NCBI RefSeq assembly: GCF_001577835.2
Contig: NC_029527.1
Span: 17,025,293 to 17,089,292, forward strand
DNA: 64,000 bases
Reading direction: 5' to 3'
From: Coturnix japonica
Lineage: Eukaryota; Chordata; Aves; Galliformes; Phasianidae
The position numbers and the translations under genes were made by a program. The notes under the pieces were generated by a model, which was not told where the DNA came from, ran no database searches, and saw only the letters and a program-made list of their open reading frames with translations. Numbering within the stretch: position 1 is the first letter of the stretch; each line of letters opens with the position of its first letter. Positions 10,089-22,400 of this stretch are shown here, in pieces.

Positions 10089-13000
10089 CTTGAGTTCATT
10101 GCAGCCACCCTCATTTGAACTGACACCAGTGAGCCAGACAAGAAAGCTGGCACAATAAGCACTTAGAGACATGAGTAGCACCTTCCTCTGCTAGTCACAG
10201 GTAACAAAACACTATGCCTTCATCATATTAATACAAACAGAAAAGAGGGCAATCTGGTCTGAAAAAGGGGCAAAACAGGAAAACACAAATACTCCTGCAA
10301 AATGGGATGGAGGTATCAATTTGTCATAGCAGTGGAATTTACTGCCATCAGTAATGGATATCCTACCTCAATGTAAATGAGTATGATTCAGAATAAACAC
10401 TTTAACAGATGAGAAATATATGGAAAATGTAAAATCATTTTCAAAGCAAAATAATGGAAAGTGACCTGCTTTGAAAATGATATCTGAAATATGATTATTT
10501 TAAAGAAATTTTTCACAGAGAAACATATTCTTTTGGCATCAGTTCCCTTTTAACTCTGAAACTGCTACTGATGTATGAGATGCCTAAAGAACCTATTGTA
10601 AAAAGAGAAGGGGGAGAGAAGGAGGAGGACAGAAGAAAAAAGATGACAAAAAATACAATCATAGTGTACAAAATGTTCTGAGATAAAGCAGTCAAAACAA
10701 AAAACAAGCGCACCACTAGGAGAAGTTCTCTGAACAAGCAGGTTGTGTTGAAGAGGACAGCTACAGCAGTCTTGCTAAAGAACCACAGATCATTCATTGT
10801 TAAGCAGCCTCTCCCTTTTGTGAAGCAACCAGGTAGCAGTGAGAAAGTATTCCATGTACTGATTTCAGACATGCTGCTCAAATGGGAATTGGTTTCTACA
10901 CAACTGTGTAGGAAAAACAGAAGAGAGGCAGCCCAGTATGGGCCTCCTTGGAATGTGAAATGAATCCCCAACATAATCATGGTGGTGTACAGAACCTACA
11001 GTCACAACATTAAATAAAATGTAAGCACAAGGGCATTCTGATATTTCTGTTCCTCTTCATAATGTAGCTGCCCTATTTAAAATGATGCCATTCCACAACA
11101 CTCAATACCAATAGGCCAGAATCTTCTGCCGTGTCAAGGGAGCAGACAAATTTGTATGGACAGCAGGTCTGCCGGTACTGAAGCTGTTTAAAGGCACATC
11201 AAGTAAATGGGGCTCAACAATTAGTCAGCTGCAGCTCTCAGAAATCATCACGCTGTCAGTTTTGACTGATGAGTCTGTAAACAAAGGAAAATCATAGTTT
11301 TGGCACAAAAACATAACTGCTCCTATCATCTCTTTGCAGGCTAATTAAACAATTACTCTTTGGATCTAAAAGATACTGTAAGGCAAACTGAGTATACTGA
11401 ATATACGAGGTTTATTAAAATTATCAGAGATTTGCTATCTTTTTACTTCTCTCAACAATAACAACAAACCTTTAGTTTACATCCATCCGATCAAAACCAA
11501 CCAACCAAAAAATTTAAATATATCAAATAATTTTGCATTTCTGCAAATTCTTTGTATTACTCATTTCAATTTTAGAAGCTTTACTTTAATTTTTTTTCCA
11601 ATTAATCATTAAATAAAAAAATTGAATTTAGGCTAATTTCAAAACACAGCTTCCATTTAGACTGAGTAATTGTTTCATTCAGGGAATTCTTGGGTAGAAG
11701 ATTTTGTTTTTCTACTCTTTGCTTCTGTCTCAAAGGCCATATTGAACTCAACACCATTAATTTTCAGATAGGGTAAACTTTTTTTTTTTTTTTTTTTTCC
11801 TGAGTAAGCCATATTTATGCAAAAAAATGCTCCACTGCATTTCTTGAGAAGCAGACAGGCATTATAAAGAATTACTCCTGGTCTACACTTACCTCTCTTG
11901 TGCTGTGATCAGATTCTATCATTTTACATTCCAAATTCCACTCAGGTTATTACAAGAAGTCACAGAACATATGAGAACCCAACTAGAATGCATTTCTGAC
12001 AGGACTGCTCTTCAGCTATAGGGCTGACAGTTTCCATCTTTTCACTCTCCTCTTGGACATTAATAGCAATGGCCAAGTTAGCACCAGACCACATCCTAAC
12101 ATTCACCATTGTATGTACTACAACAGCTCATTTATGCCAACACAAACCTATATTATTCCCTACCAGTTTCATAAGGATATGCGAACCCAAATTTTGCTTT
12201 GGGAATGGATACTACTCAACATATCACTACACCTGTTGTGCTAACCTTCTACATTACTTCTTTAACACTAAGGGACATCCTATGATACTTTCTCTAGAGG
12301 TGTCTCATTCTCCCATAAAGATCCAAATCCTATTAGACAGATGCAATCACTTAAAGGGGAGCGAGTTCCTCAGAAAGTGCTAAAAATAATTTATACGCAT
12401 AAATATGCAAATAGCATTTACGTTTCAAAGTGTTGAATGAAATTCCCCTTCTCAAGAATGACTGACACAACACGGTGTTTTATCTGTTATTCGAAACAAT
12501 TCATTTAGTGAAATTTAATCTCTAGTCAAAGGCATAACATGCAAAAGAACACAATTAACAAACTAAAGACTCTGTGAAATGTTTGATTTGCAATGAACAT
12601 CCCAGCACATTACCTTACTCATCACAACTCACTGTAGTTGCAACCCTTGTTGCTGTGCTGTTTGAATTCAACATTAAACTACTAGACAGTAATTTACCAC
12701 TTTAATAAGCTTTTAAAATTGTCCTACTGAAAATGAGCAGTCACTGAAGCTATGGGGAAAAGCATATTAAAAAAAGAAGAAGAAAAAGGAAGGAGGAAAG
12801 GAAAAAAGGAAAAAACAAAGAAATTTAGCAGCGCTGTGTGCTGTGAAATCCACTGCAAAGAGCCCCAGCAAGCCCTCGGTTGTTCTCAGACATGCTTGTT
12901 GTGCCATCTAGTGAAAAGATGTTTCTTTCATTCTGCACATCTCTTTTCCTGCTCCTTTCTTACTCCCATATTAGCAAGCCATACTTCTGATTAGACGAAC

Positions 13001-13342
13001 AGAACACACACATGCACAACAGGAACAAGAAAACCGAAATGCCTACAGCCAAACCATCACAAGTCCTGCACCTAATTTTGCCTTTTTCACTTATTTCCAC
13101 GATCACTCTTCCCTACATACTTCCTCCCATCCAAGCTCAGATCTTACTGCCCTTCTCTATCTCTTCAGCTCCTGCCAGCTTCCCAGAGGCACCTGTAGAT
13201 ATGGAGGATTCCTTCACTGGCTCAGTGTGTTACAGATCACTGGCCCCAGCAGAGGCCCAAACAAAAGGAGCAGGTAACAACAAAGAGACAGGTAGTTGGT
13301 TCTACCTGAATTTGCACAAGGCATGAATTCGTCTCAGTGCTA
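10089..13342. other. Intergenic, nothing recognised
   Basis: AT-rich unique sequence with a run of 20 T at 11779-11798 and a purine-rich patch at 12765-12825. The longer open frames (10513-10980 minus, 12069-12383 plus) have low-complexity or hydrophobic translations with no family match and no splice context. Confidence 0.5.
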
Positions 13343-14405
13343 TAATCATAGAATCATAGCATCCACCAAAGGATGGAAAAGACCTTCAAGATCATGTAGT
13401 CCAACCATGCCCACTGATCATCTCCCTCATTGCCAAATCTCTGCCTTCCCTGAACAACTCCCAGGGACAGTGAATCAACCAACATCCTGGGTAGCCCATT
13501 TTAGCACCTAAACACCAATTTGGAGAAGGAATTTTTTCCTAATATCCAACCTGAATGTTCCCTGGTGCAACTTGAAGCCATTCCCCCAAGTCCTAACCTT
13601 ATTTACATGGGAGAAGAGGACAACCAACACCTCGCCACCACCTCCTCTCAGGGTGTTGTAGAGAGCTGCAAGGTCTCCCCCGTGCCTCCTCCTCTCCATA
13701 CTGAAAAATCCCAGCTTCCTCAGCTGCTCCTCAACCCTCACAGTTTCATTGTCCCTCTCCAGACACACTCCAGGGCCTCGCTGCTCTTATAGTAGCGAAG
13801 GGCACAAAATGGAACACAGTACTTAAGGTGCAGCCTCACAAGAGCTGAGCACAGGGGGATGATCACCTCCCTGATCCTGCTGACAACACTATTTCTTCTA
13901 CAAGCTGGGATGTCATTGGCCTTCTTGGCCACCTGAGCGCACTACTGGCTCATGTTTAGCCGAGTGTCAGCCAACACCCCCAGGTCCATTTCTTCCACAC
14001 TGTTTCCAGCCACTCTGCCCCAAACCTGTAGCGCTGCATGGGGTTGTTGTGGCCAAGGTGAAGGACCTGGCAGTTGGTGTTGCTGAACTTCATCCTATTG
14101 GCCTCAGCCCAGCTACCCAGCCTGTCCCAGTCCCTCTGAAGAGCCTCCCTACCCCCAGGCAGATCAACACTTCCTCCCAACTTGGTTTCATCTTCAAACT
14201 TACTGAGGTTCCACTCAATCCCACTGTCCAGGTCATCAATAAATATATAAACAGGACAGGCCCCAGTACCAGTCCCTGGGGGAGCACCACTCATGACTGG
14301 TCACCAGCTGGATTTAACTCCATTTAACTCCATAACTTTGGGCCCAGCCCTCCACCCAGCTCTTTACCAAGCCAAAGGCTGCCAGTTTCTCTAGTAAGAC
14401 ATTTC
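13343..14405 (-). mobile_element. CR1 LINE fragment, about 1.06 kb
   Basis: The right-to-left element ends at 13343 with the CR1 tail (AATCATAGAATCATAG on the plus strand). It includes the 3' UTR motif TCCAACC..GATCTTGAAGGTC and extends into the reverse-transcriptase C-terminus. Minus-strand frames read [10 protein letters not shown] and [20 protein letters not shown], typical of CR1 ORF2. It is 5'-truncated, as nearly all CR1 copies are. Frame changes along it show it is dead. Confidence 0.92.
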
Positions 14406-14939
14406 TCTAGGAAACAGTTCAGCTGCATAAAACCCAGAGAGATCATGCCACAGCAAGTGAGCCCTGGGATGCACGAAGCTTCAGGTTGGTTCCTGCTCCC
14501 TTTCTCCAAAGAGAGGAACACAAGGAAAAACAGCGCCCTGAGTTGCTCGAGGTTCATTGTCCTCAAGCATTGTACTAACTTAATTCCACACACTATGCAA
14601 TGAGAATGAGAAAACCTAGGAGCTTTGCGAGATGCTTACGGGAAAAGGATTTTTCAGATCCAGACTATTGAGCACATCCTGGCAGGTCTGTTCCATCTGC
14701 GCTTAAAATCCTTCCAGACAAGTCTGGGAGAGTCCAGAAATGTATTTCTTACATAACAGCAGTATGAAAAGCCAGCCAATCAGTTCTCCTTATTTCTCTC
14801 TTTTAAGTACCTTCCTTCTTTACATACATTGATGATTTTATTTCTAGTGCCTGTAGGGTGAGGATTTTTCAAGTTTTAAAGTGCAACTGAAAACATTTAA
14901 GAATATTTTAAAACTTTTCAGCCCATGGGGTTAATAAAG

Positions 14940-15136
14940 CCCCGTCATGAAAAACAAACAAACAAACAAACATAAATAATCAATATATCAGGCCTTCTAG
15001 AAAGAAAGAAAGAATACACTTCTAGAGGAGTACCTGACCAGTGGAGTACCTGACCAGTGCAGCTTCCACAGCAAGATAAGATCTGAGATTTTAAAATAAA
15101 GATAAATTAAGTCCGCATAAAAAAAAAAAAAAAAAA
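14940..15136. repeat. Simple repeats between the CR1 and the RBSN CpG island
   Basis: An (AAAC)n run is at about 14950-14971, and an A-run of about 20 lies at 15117-15136. Otherwise 14406-15360 is unique AT-rich sequence with no recognised gene. Confidence 0.6.
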
Positions 15137-15365
15137 GTTTGCATGCTCGATGGGAACCTGGTTGTGATCATGCTTCTACATTATTTCTACAGCTGTTTTG
15201 AGAGCATGACGGCTCCCAACAGGAAACTGCATATATAAAAATTCAAAGAGTGTGGCTGTTTATAGTATTCAACTACTCCTACGGTGAAATCAGTTCAATT
15301 TTGACGTTGATTTCCCATTACGGTTTGGCAGGATGGTGGAATTACAAATATAAAATGGGTCAGAT

Positions 15366-15680
15366 TCAATGGCGATGCGACAAGATGCTGAAAGTGACCG
15401 TGTAACAGCCTGCAATGGCACCAGAGGAGAGTCGGGCTGGTATCAGCAGAGATACGCCGTCCGAAGAGCGCTCAGGTGCCGGCATGGGCTGCCCAGGGAG
15501 AGATGAGGGCACCGCCGCGCGGGCGCTCCAGAAGCGCGGAGATGCGGCCCTGAGGGATGCGGTCGGTGGGCGCGGTGGGTGCGGGTCAGACCCAGTGATC
15601 TTAAAGAACTTTTCCAACTTCTTCGACTGCCGAACCCTCTTCGTCCTCGCGGCCTCGGAATACATTTCAGCGCCGCTCAT
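15366..15680 (-). CDS. Open frame of unknown status, divergent from RBSN
   Basis: This is a 104-codon frame on the minus strand within the RBSN CpG island. Its first third reads MSGAEMYSEAARTKRVRQSK followed by KLEKFFKITG, which is more protein-like (basic, amphipathic) than the Pro/Arg-rich shadow frames nearby. I do not recognise a family. No good splice donor follows the first third, and the rest looks like ordinary GC-rich read-through. It could be the first exon of a divergent transcript sharing the RBSN promoter, or nothing. Confidence 0.2.
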   Translation of the reverse strand: MSGAEMYSEAARTKRVRQSKKLEKFFKITGSDPHPPRPPTASLRAASPRFWSARAAVPSSLPGQPMPAPERSSDGVSLLIPARLSSGAIAGCYTVTFSILSHRH

Positions 15681-16480
15681 CCCGCTCGCCCATCCCGCCG
15701 GAAATCAGCTCCGCGGGCGCCCGCCTCACGGGCTGCGTCCATAGCACCGCCCGCCGCAGCCGGAGCTCCACTGGGCCGGGCCCCGAGCCCCGAGTCCCGC
15801 CTCCCCGCGGAGCCCGTCTCGTGCCCGTCCCTCCCGCCCTTCGGTACCTCGGCTCTGGCCCCGCCCACCGCCTGGCTCTGCTGCTTCGGGGCTCTCGGGA
15901 TTCACCGAGCGGGTGCGAACGGCACAGACACGGCAGAGACGCGGCCGCGCAGCTCCTGCCTGGGACCGAGCCGAGCTGACGGGACGGGGAGCGCGGGGCC
16001 GCGTCTCGGGGATAGCGGCGAAGCCGGGCCGGGCGCCCCTCAGCGTGAGGTGAAGCCCCGCCCCATCCTCCGCGCGGCGCTGGGCCTGGTCCGGTTCCCG
16101 GGCTCCTCCTGAGTCCGGGGGTCGTCTCACCCGCCCTCCGCCGCTTCTCGCCTCTTTCCTGTACAGCGAGGGTGTGGGTACGGCCCTCGAGTGGGCTCCT
16201 TGGCCTTGGCAGGCGCAGAGGCGGGCCGCCTGGAGGAGAGGCCGTCCCGATGTCTTTCAGGATGGCGCGGGCGATGCCGCAGCTCTGAGCCCGCAGCGCC
16301 ATGGCAGCCGGCTGCGCGCCGCCGTTCGGGGACGCGGCGGAGATGCGGGAGGGATTCCTATGCCCGCTGTGCCTGAAGGACCTGCAGGCGTTCCAGCAGC
16401 TGCGGGCGCACTACGAGGAGGAGCACTCGGGCGAAGACAGAGACGTCAGAGGCCAGCTCCGAAGTAAGGGCCGCGGCGGT
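15400..16480. promoter_or_regulatory. CpG-island promoter of RBSN
   Basis: GC content and CpG density jump sharply from about 15400 and fall again after about 16480, in an otherwise AT-rich region. The first RBSN coding exon lies at its right side. A strong acceptor (CTCTTTCCTGTACAG) ends at 16167, so the start codon sits in a second exon. An untranslated first exon should lie upstream, possibly ending at the donor GAG|GTGAAG at 16049. The exact start of transcription cannot be read. Confidence 0.75.
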
Positions 16481-19400
16481 TTCTCGGTGTTCTCCCATCT
16501 GTTGTGTTAAATCCCATATAAGAGAAGCTGCCAGAGCTCTGGGTGTCTGTCAGTACTGGAACGCTGACAGAAATACGCTACAAGTGAGGCGTGGGGCCCC
16601 GTTTCTGTGTGCAGGACGTAGGCCCAGGCAAAGTGTGTTGCTTATTTCCTGACGCGAGGGATGCGTCGCCTGTAAGTGGGCGTTGTGTAGGCCTCTGTAG
16701 GCCTCTGTGCTGTTTGGGTGCGGTGCTTTGTGCTGCGGGTCGTTACTGGCTTTTGTTTGTTTTCTGGCTGTGTTTTTAACACGAGAGTGCTCCGGTTCAT
16801 TCTGTAATGCATATAAGTTCCCAGACGTTAGTCAGAGGCCTTACAGAATGAGGGAACCTCAGCTTCCTGCCATGTACCAGCCCGGGTCTTTGCTCCTGTG
16901 CTACTGTTGCTGTTCTTCCCATCTCATTATAGCATTACACTTGCAACTCACAATTTTCAGCAGGTGTATAAGGGAATTAATTCTAGAATATATTGGGGGG
17001 TGGGGGGGAAGTGGCATCCTTAACTTCTGTTACCATAAAAATGCTGGAGTTTAAAGTTTTCCAGGAAACTGCCCTCCTCTCACTAGCTTTTGAATAAGAT
17101 AATGTGGTGATCTTTAAATTCTTTTGAAGTTACTGAGGTGCACAGGTGCAATGACGCTCTTAGCTTGTACTTCTTTGCAAAAGTATGAAGAATTGAACAT
17201 CCTTGAATCCAAAGAAAATCATTAGGAATTAAGAGAGTGCATATATAATGTCCCAGTGTTCTATGAAATAGGGTCCCACAGTTTAATACAGTTCACTCTT
17301 TCATAGTGATGTCCCTGAATGGAGTGTCTAAAACTACCTGTTTATCATTAGGACTGTAGCACTATAACAGATAACAAAAAAGCATTTCCTGCTTTTGGAG
17401 ACTCTGTACAATATGTTGGTTCTAAACAGAGCATATTGACTTGTTGTGAAGGCAAAAGATTTGTTCTGAATGATAAGGAGCATACTGTACTCGTTTAACA
17501 TGGTAAATACTGAGAGGCAAACTGCTCTTTTATATGTGGGTTTATCTTTTTTCAGGTCTTGTCCAGAAGGCCAAGAGAGCAAAGAAGAAATTACTGAAAC
17601 GAGAAGATGACAGAACTGATTCTGGATCTCAGGAACGATACGAGTCATTCAGCTATGGTGGCATAGATCCGTACATGTGGGAGCCCCAGGAAGTAGGTAG
17701 GTGAGCTTGAAAGTGATGCATGGTAGAGATAACTTTTAATTTTATTTGGGTTTAAGTTTAATTGCTGAAACTGTGGAATTGTCTGTACTGTATGTGACTT
17801 ATTGTAGCATTGAGTTGTGACTTCCATACTGTTTCTCTGCAGCCTGCACGCATTGTATAGGACAAAAGTGAGAAAGTGAAGATCAGGGGTGGGGAGGGAA
17901 GATCTATAGAGCCAGGATGTAAACTAGCCTCAAAAGCTGGATAGTTGTCATTTCATTGTGTCTGAGCTATTGAGTTCTCTTTGGTACATATTTAGCTCTG
18001 TGCATCTAGCTTTACTAAGGGTTCTGCAACTACTGTCATATGGCTTTTTACAAAACAGATGATAATCCACTACTACTATTTAATATTGCTACAGCCATAT
18101 TAAATCTATGGCTTTTTGGTTACTCTTAAGTAGATGTTTTGCCAGACATTTAAACTAACAGTTGTCCCTTAGTTTGAACTCTCTTCCAGCTATTTCTTGG
18201 ATTTCAGGTATAGGTAATCTGTCATTAAGTAGTTTCACTTCAAAAAATAAGCAGCCAAACTCTGGCTGCAGGTTCAGGCGTTGCAGATGTTAACAAATAT
18301 GTTGACTAAGCCTGTACTTACAAATACTGTTACTGGAAGTTGCCTATGGTTATTTTCAGGGGGAGGAGGCAGCACTGTCTCTGGTGGGTCCTGTATGTTT
18401 TCCTGTGCTGCTGACAGATGAGGAATTGAGTCCTTTGGGATGGCAGAATCCAAGCTTTGGAGATAACTGTCTTTTTTTTTTTTTTAAACCAGAGTGGAGA
18501 AGCTGAATCTTACAGATTTTTACATGATTTGCTGGGGGTTTCTGTAATGAAGAGATTGTCACTGCAGAAGTTGAATCTACTGACCTAGAGGGGCTTTCCC
18601 ATTCCTATGAATTTGGCTACAGAGGGTTTTCTGTGTATTTCATTAGAATGAGGAAGTGACTTTGTACAGTTACTGTCAAAGAGCAACATCTGCTTTTATG
18701 TTCTACTAATCAGAAAATGAATAATTTTTGTATTATGACTGTAACTCTGATTTTTTTTTTTTTTTTTTTAAATATCTGGCTAATGAAAAAGATGAAAATC
18801 TATTACCCAGATTTATTGAGAATGAATTATATATTTAAGTAGATGCTGTGTTCTTTCGTATACTTGTTTATGAGGTTTCTGTAAATCTGCGCTGTGATCA
18901 AGGACTTGGTTCAGACCCCTGGATGTGAGAAGGATGATGGCAATCTGGAAGAAGCTGTTATTGCATAAACCTCAGATAATCATGGGACTTGCATCTTGCG
19001 TTTGTTCTAGATGTAGTAAGGAAATAACAGGAGCAGGTCTTGACTACCATACAGGCTGGTAACATGGAATGTAACTGAGAGATAAATATGAAAAAAAATC
19101 TGTTGCAAATGTTTTCTTTAATGTCTTCTTTGCTTTCCTTTAGTAGAAATAAAGCACTGCTTATTGCTAGCTTGGAGGCTATAGCCTGCACGCTTCATTC
19201 AGGCCAGTACCACGAAGACTTGGAATTCTAATGTGTCTTTAAAATTTTATTTGGACTTGAAAAATAATTGATGAAAAAAAAGGAGAGCTGCCTTTTGAAA
19301 GGCGTTTAAACTCATGTAGAACACCCAGGTGACTCTGAGTTCTCCTCTCCCCCTAAGGTGCTATGAGAAGCCATCTTTCCAGTTTCAAGAAATACCGAGC

Positions 19401-22400
19401 AGCCAGGATTGATCACTATGTAGTTGAAGTCAATAAATTGTTAATCAGGTTAGAAAAGGTAATTTTGCTACTACTTAGTATTCCAGCCATTTAAATGTTT
19501 CTTAAATATCCAATACTATTTTATTGCAAAGGATGCCCACTTATGTAGTAATGCAATTGGTAAATGGTAGCCTTCACATGTTACTGTCCTCCCTTTTTTA
19601 TCCTTGTGTAGTGTGTTTGGTCGTGCTCTGCACTGTGGGTATGGTTTCTGTTTCTGTACAGTATTTTCAAGCACAAGATGCTACATCACGTGCTCTGTGT
19701 GCTTTCTTCATATTTTACTTCCTAGGATTACTCCTATTTGTTCTGTAAAATCCCCCACTGATAGCCAACTTACATTTTCAGTCAGACACAATAATATTGA
19801 ATGATACAAGAACTATGTCAAAATATTCTGACTTTTGTAATTTTGGCAGTAATTGTTTAGTGCTACTTGTCTGAATCTTATTGCCAGATTCAAACATCTT
19901 CCTATTTATCTTTTTAAAATGGCATGCTTTTTTTTTTTTTTTTAACATGTTGGGCATGGGAGGGTGTTGTGGGTTGTTTGTCTTCCTTCTTCAGTAAGGA
20001 GGAAAAGTTGTGGGGTCGTGTTTTTGTTTTTTGAATGTGTTGTTTATCTTCTACTAGCTGACATCCTTTGACAGAGCCAACACCGAGTCAGCCAAAATAC
20101 GAGGTTGGTAAGAGCTTACCTTAGACTATATGCCTCTGTAGTTTACCAGCAAAGGAATAAATTGAACTAATCTCTTATACTGTGTGTATTGCCTCCTCTT
20201 CCACCTGATCATAGCTATAGAGAAGTCTGTTGTGCCTTGGGTCAATGACCAGGACGTTCCATTCTGCCCAGACTGTGGCAATAAGTTCAGCATGCGAAAC
20301 AGGCGTCACCACTGCCGGCTTTGTGGCTCTATTATGTGCAAGAAGTGCATGGAACTTATCAGTCTTCCCTTGGCAAGTAAGTGTGGTGGGTGGTGTTAAT
20401 TCTTCCTGTCATTATCTCACTCAGAGTGCTGAATGCATCCTGGTTTTTTGCAGCAAGAAAACAAGCTTAATATATTCTGCCTGTACAAATGGAAATGGAA
20501 AACTGATTGAATGTGTTGATCAGTTCCATGCAGGCACTTGTATGTAAAACAGAATAAGAATGCTTTCTCTCTTCTTTATCTGTGTTCCTTCTTTAGCTTC
20601 AGAAATTTTAGATTATCTTCAACAAAACGCTGAAGTATACTAGTACAGTCTAATACTATAAGTAGTGTATTCCAAAATCCTGAGTATTGTAAGTATGAAA
20701 GTATTATTTTGTGGAGTCATAACTGCCAAGATCATTGAAATATCTGTACTGGTTTTAAATGTTGATCCTTGTCCATGGCTGTCTGAATGCTGCAACCAAG
20801 ACTGAATCCACAAGCCTTTAAGAAGCCCTTCCAGCTTTACTTTCCTTATCTAGTGTGCTGGAGAGGAGACTATTTTTCTGTGGAAATAAATGATGTTAAC
20901 TGAGTTCTGCAGAGAGATCCAGCACAAATTAAGGACAGTATTAACATATACACTTTTCCATGTGCTTTTTTGTAACCGCAAGATCCAATGTGAGAATGCT
21001 GCTAAGCATAAACAAAGTAAGTGGTTCCCAGTAGTGTGTTCTCGCTGCTTTTAGAGCGAAGCAGGATCTTGCAGTGAAGACCCAACTTTGGATTTGTAGT
21101 TTTGGCTGTTACGTGTTCCTTGCATGTCTTTCAGCAGACTGTTTCAAGCTGTTCTTTTAGTATTTTGGGTAATGCTGGCTTTTGTTAAAACGCATGATTT
21201 GTGTTGGTGAAATCTGTTGGCTTCTGACACACTGTAAAATTACCCATGCATAATTTTTAGGCAAACTCACCAGTGCCAGTAAAGAGGACTTGAGTTCTCA
21301 TACTAGCCCCAACGCCTCACCCAATAGCGTACATGGCTCTCGACGAGGCAGCATTAGCAGCATAAGCAGTGTGAGCTCAGTTCTGGACGAGAAGGATGAT
21401 GACCAAATCCGTTGTTGTCAGCACTGCAAAGATACTCTGCTGAAAAGAGAACAACAGATTGATGAGAAGGAATACACTCCAGAGATTGTGAAACTCTATG
21501 AGGTAAATCAAGCAAGGAAGTTGTTCTCATGTCCAAGTTCTTTATGGCTTAATATTCTAATAAAAAGATAAATACGAAAGATAAATACAAAGATGAATCT
21601 GAAAGTAAACATTCAGAGGCCTTATGTTATTTACATCCCATGGTAGCTTAAGACCTTATTTTAATGTACAGTTTTGTTCTCATCTGGAACTAGTGATTTT
21701 GAAATGTCCCTTAAAAATTGTGCGTAATGTCAGCTGGGATTTGTCAGAACAGTTCTTTTTAAACCAGTGATGTGCTTGTGCTAATGGTGGGCTCTGCTAG
21801 AACTATAGAACTAAGTTGTAAGAACTGTTTGTTCCCTCACTGGTGGCAGCCATCTAAATTGAACAACAGTGTGTGGCCAGAATTCTTTGTTCAAATATGC
21901 TTTAATAGCATGTACTGATATTCGTTGGGTATCTTCCTGATAAGGAATTCCCTCTCCCAGCCCCAACTTTAATAATAATGGGGATTTCTGTTGATGCTTT
22001 TCTGTGAAGAGAGTATGACTAGAAGTTGCCCATCGAAATAGTTTCTGAACTCAAAGTTTACCTTGCAGGGGTGTAGAGATTCTTTCTCTGTTGTTGATCT
22101 GTGTTCTCAGGACAGCTGGGGGACCTTGTGATCCTGAGCAGTTCGATGGCTTTCATAGCTATTAGCTTTGAATGTGCACAGTCACATTGAAAGGTTTATG
22201 TCAGTAGGTGCTTCTACTAATGTTCTAATACAAGTTCTGCTTTTATGTGCATTGTTAATTAAGAAACTCCGACTCTGCATGGAGAAGGTTGACCAGAAGG
22301 CACCTGAATATGTAAGAATGGCAGAATCTCTGAAGTAAGTTTCACTTACTGATTTTGTTCATGAATGTATGTATATTTCTTCCCCTGTAAGTCTGCAAAG

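Noticed and set aside
13520-14327. Several frames on both strands at 13.5-14.3 kb
   Set aside because: All lie inside one minus-strand CR1 copy.
15579-16302. Long overlapping open frames on both strands (for example 177 and 211 codons)
   Set aside because: They are GC-rich CpG-island frames, rich in Arg, Pro, Ala and Gly, on both strands at once, with no family match.
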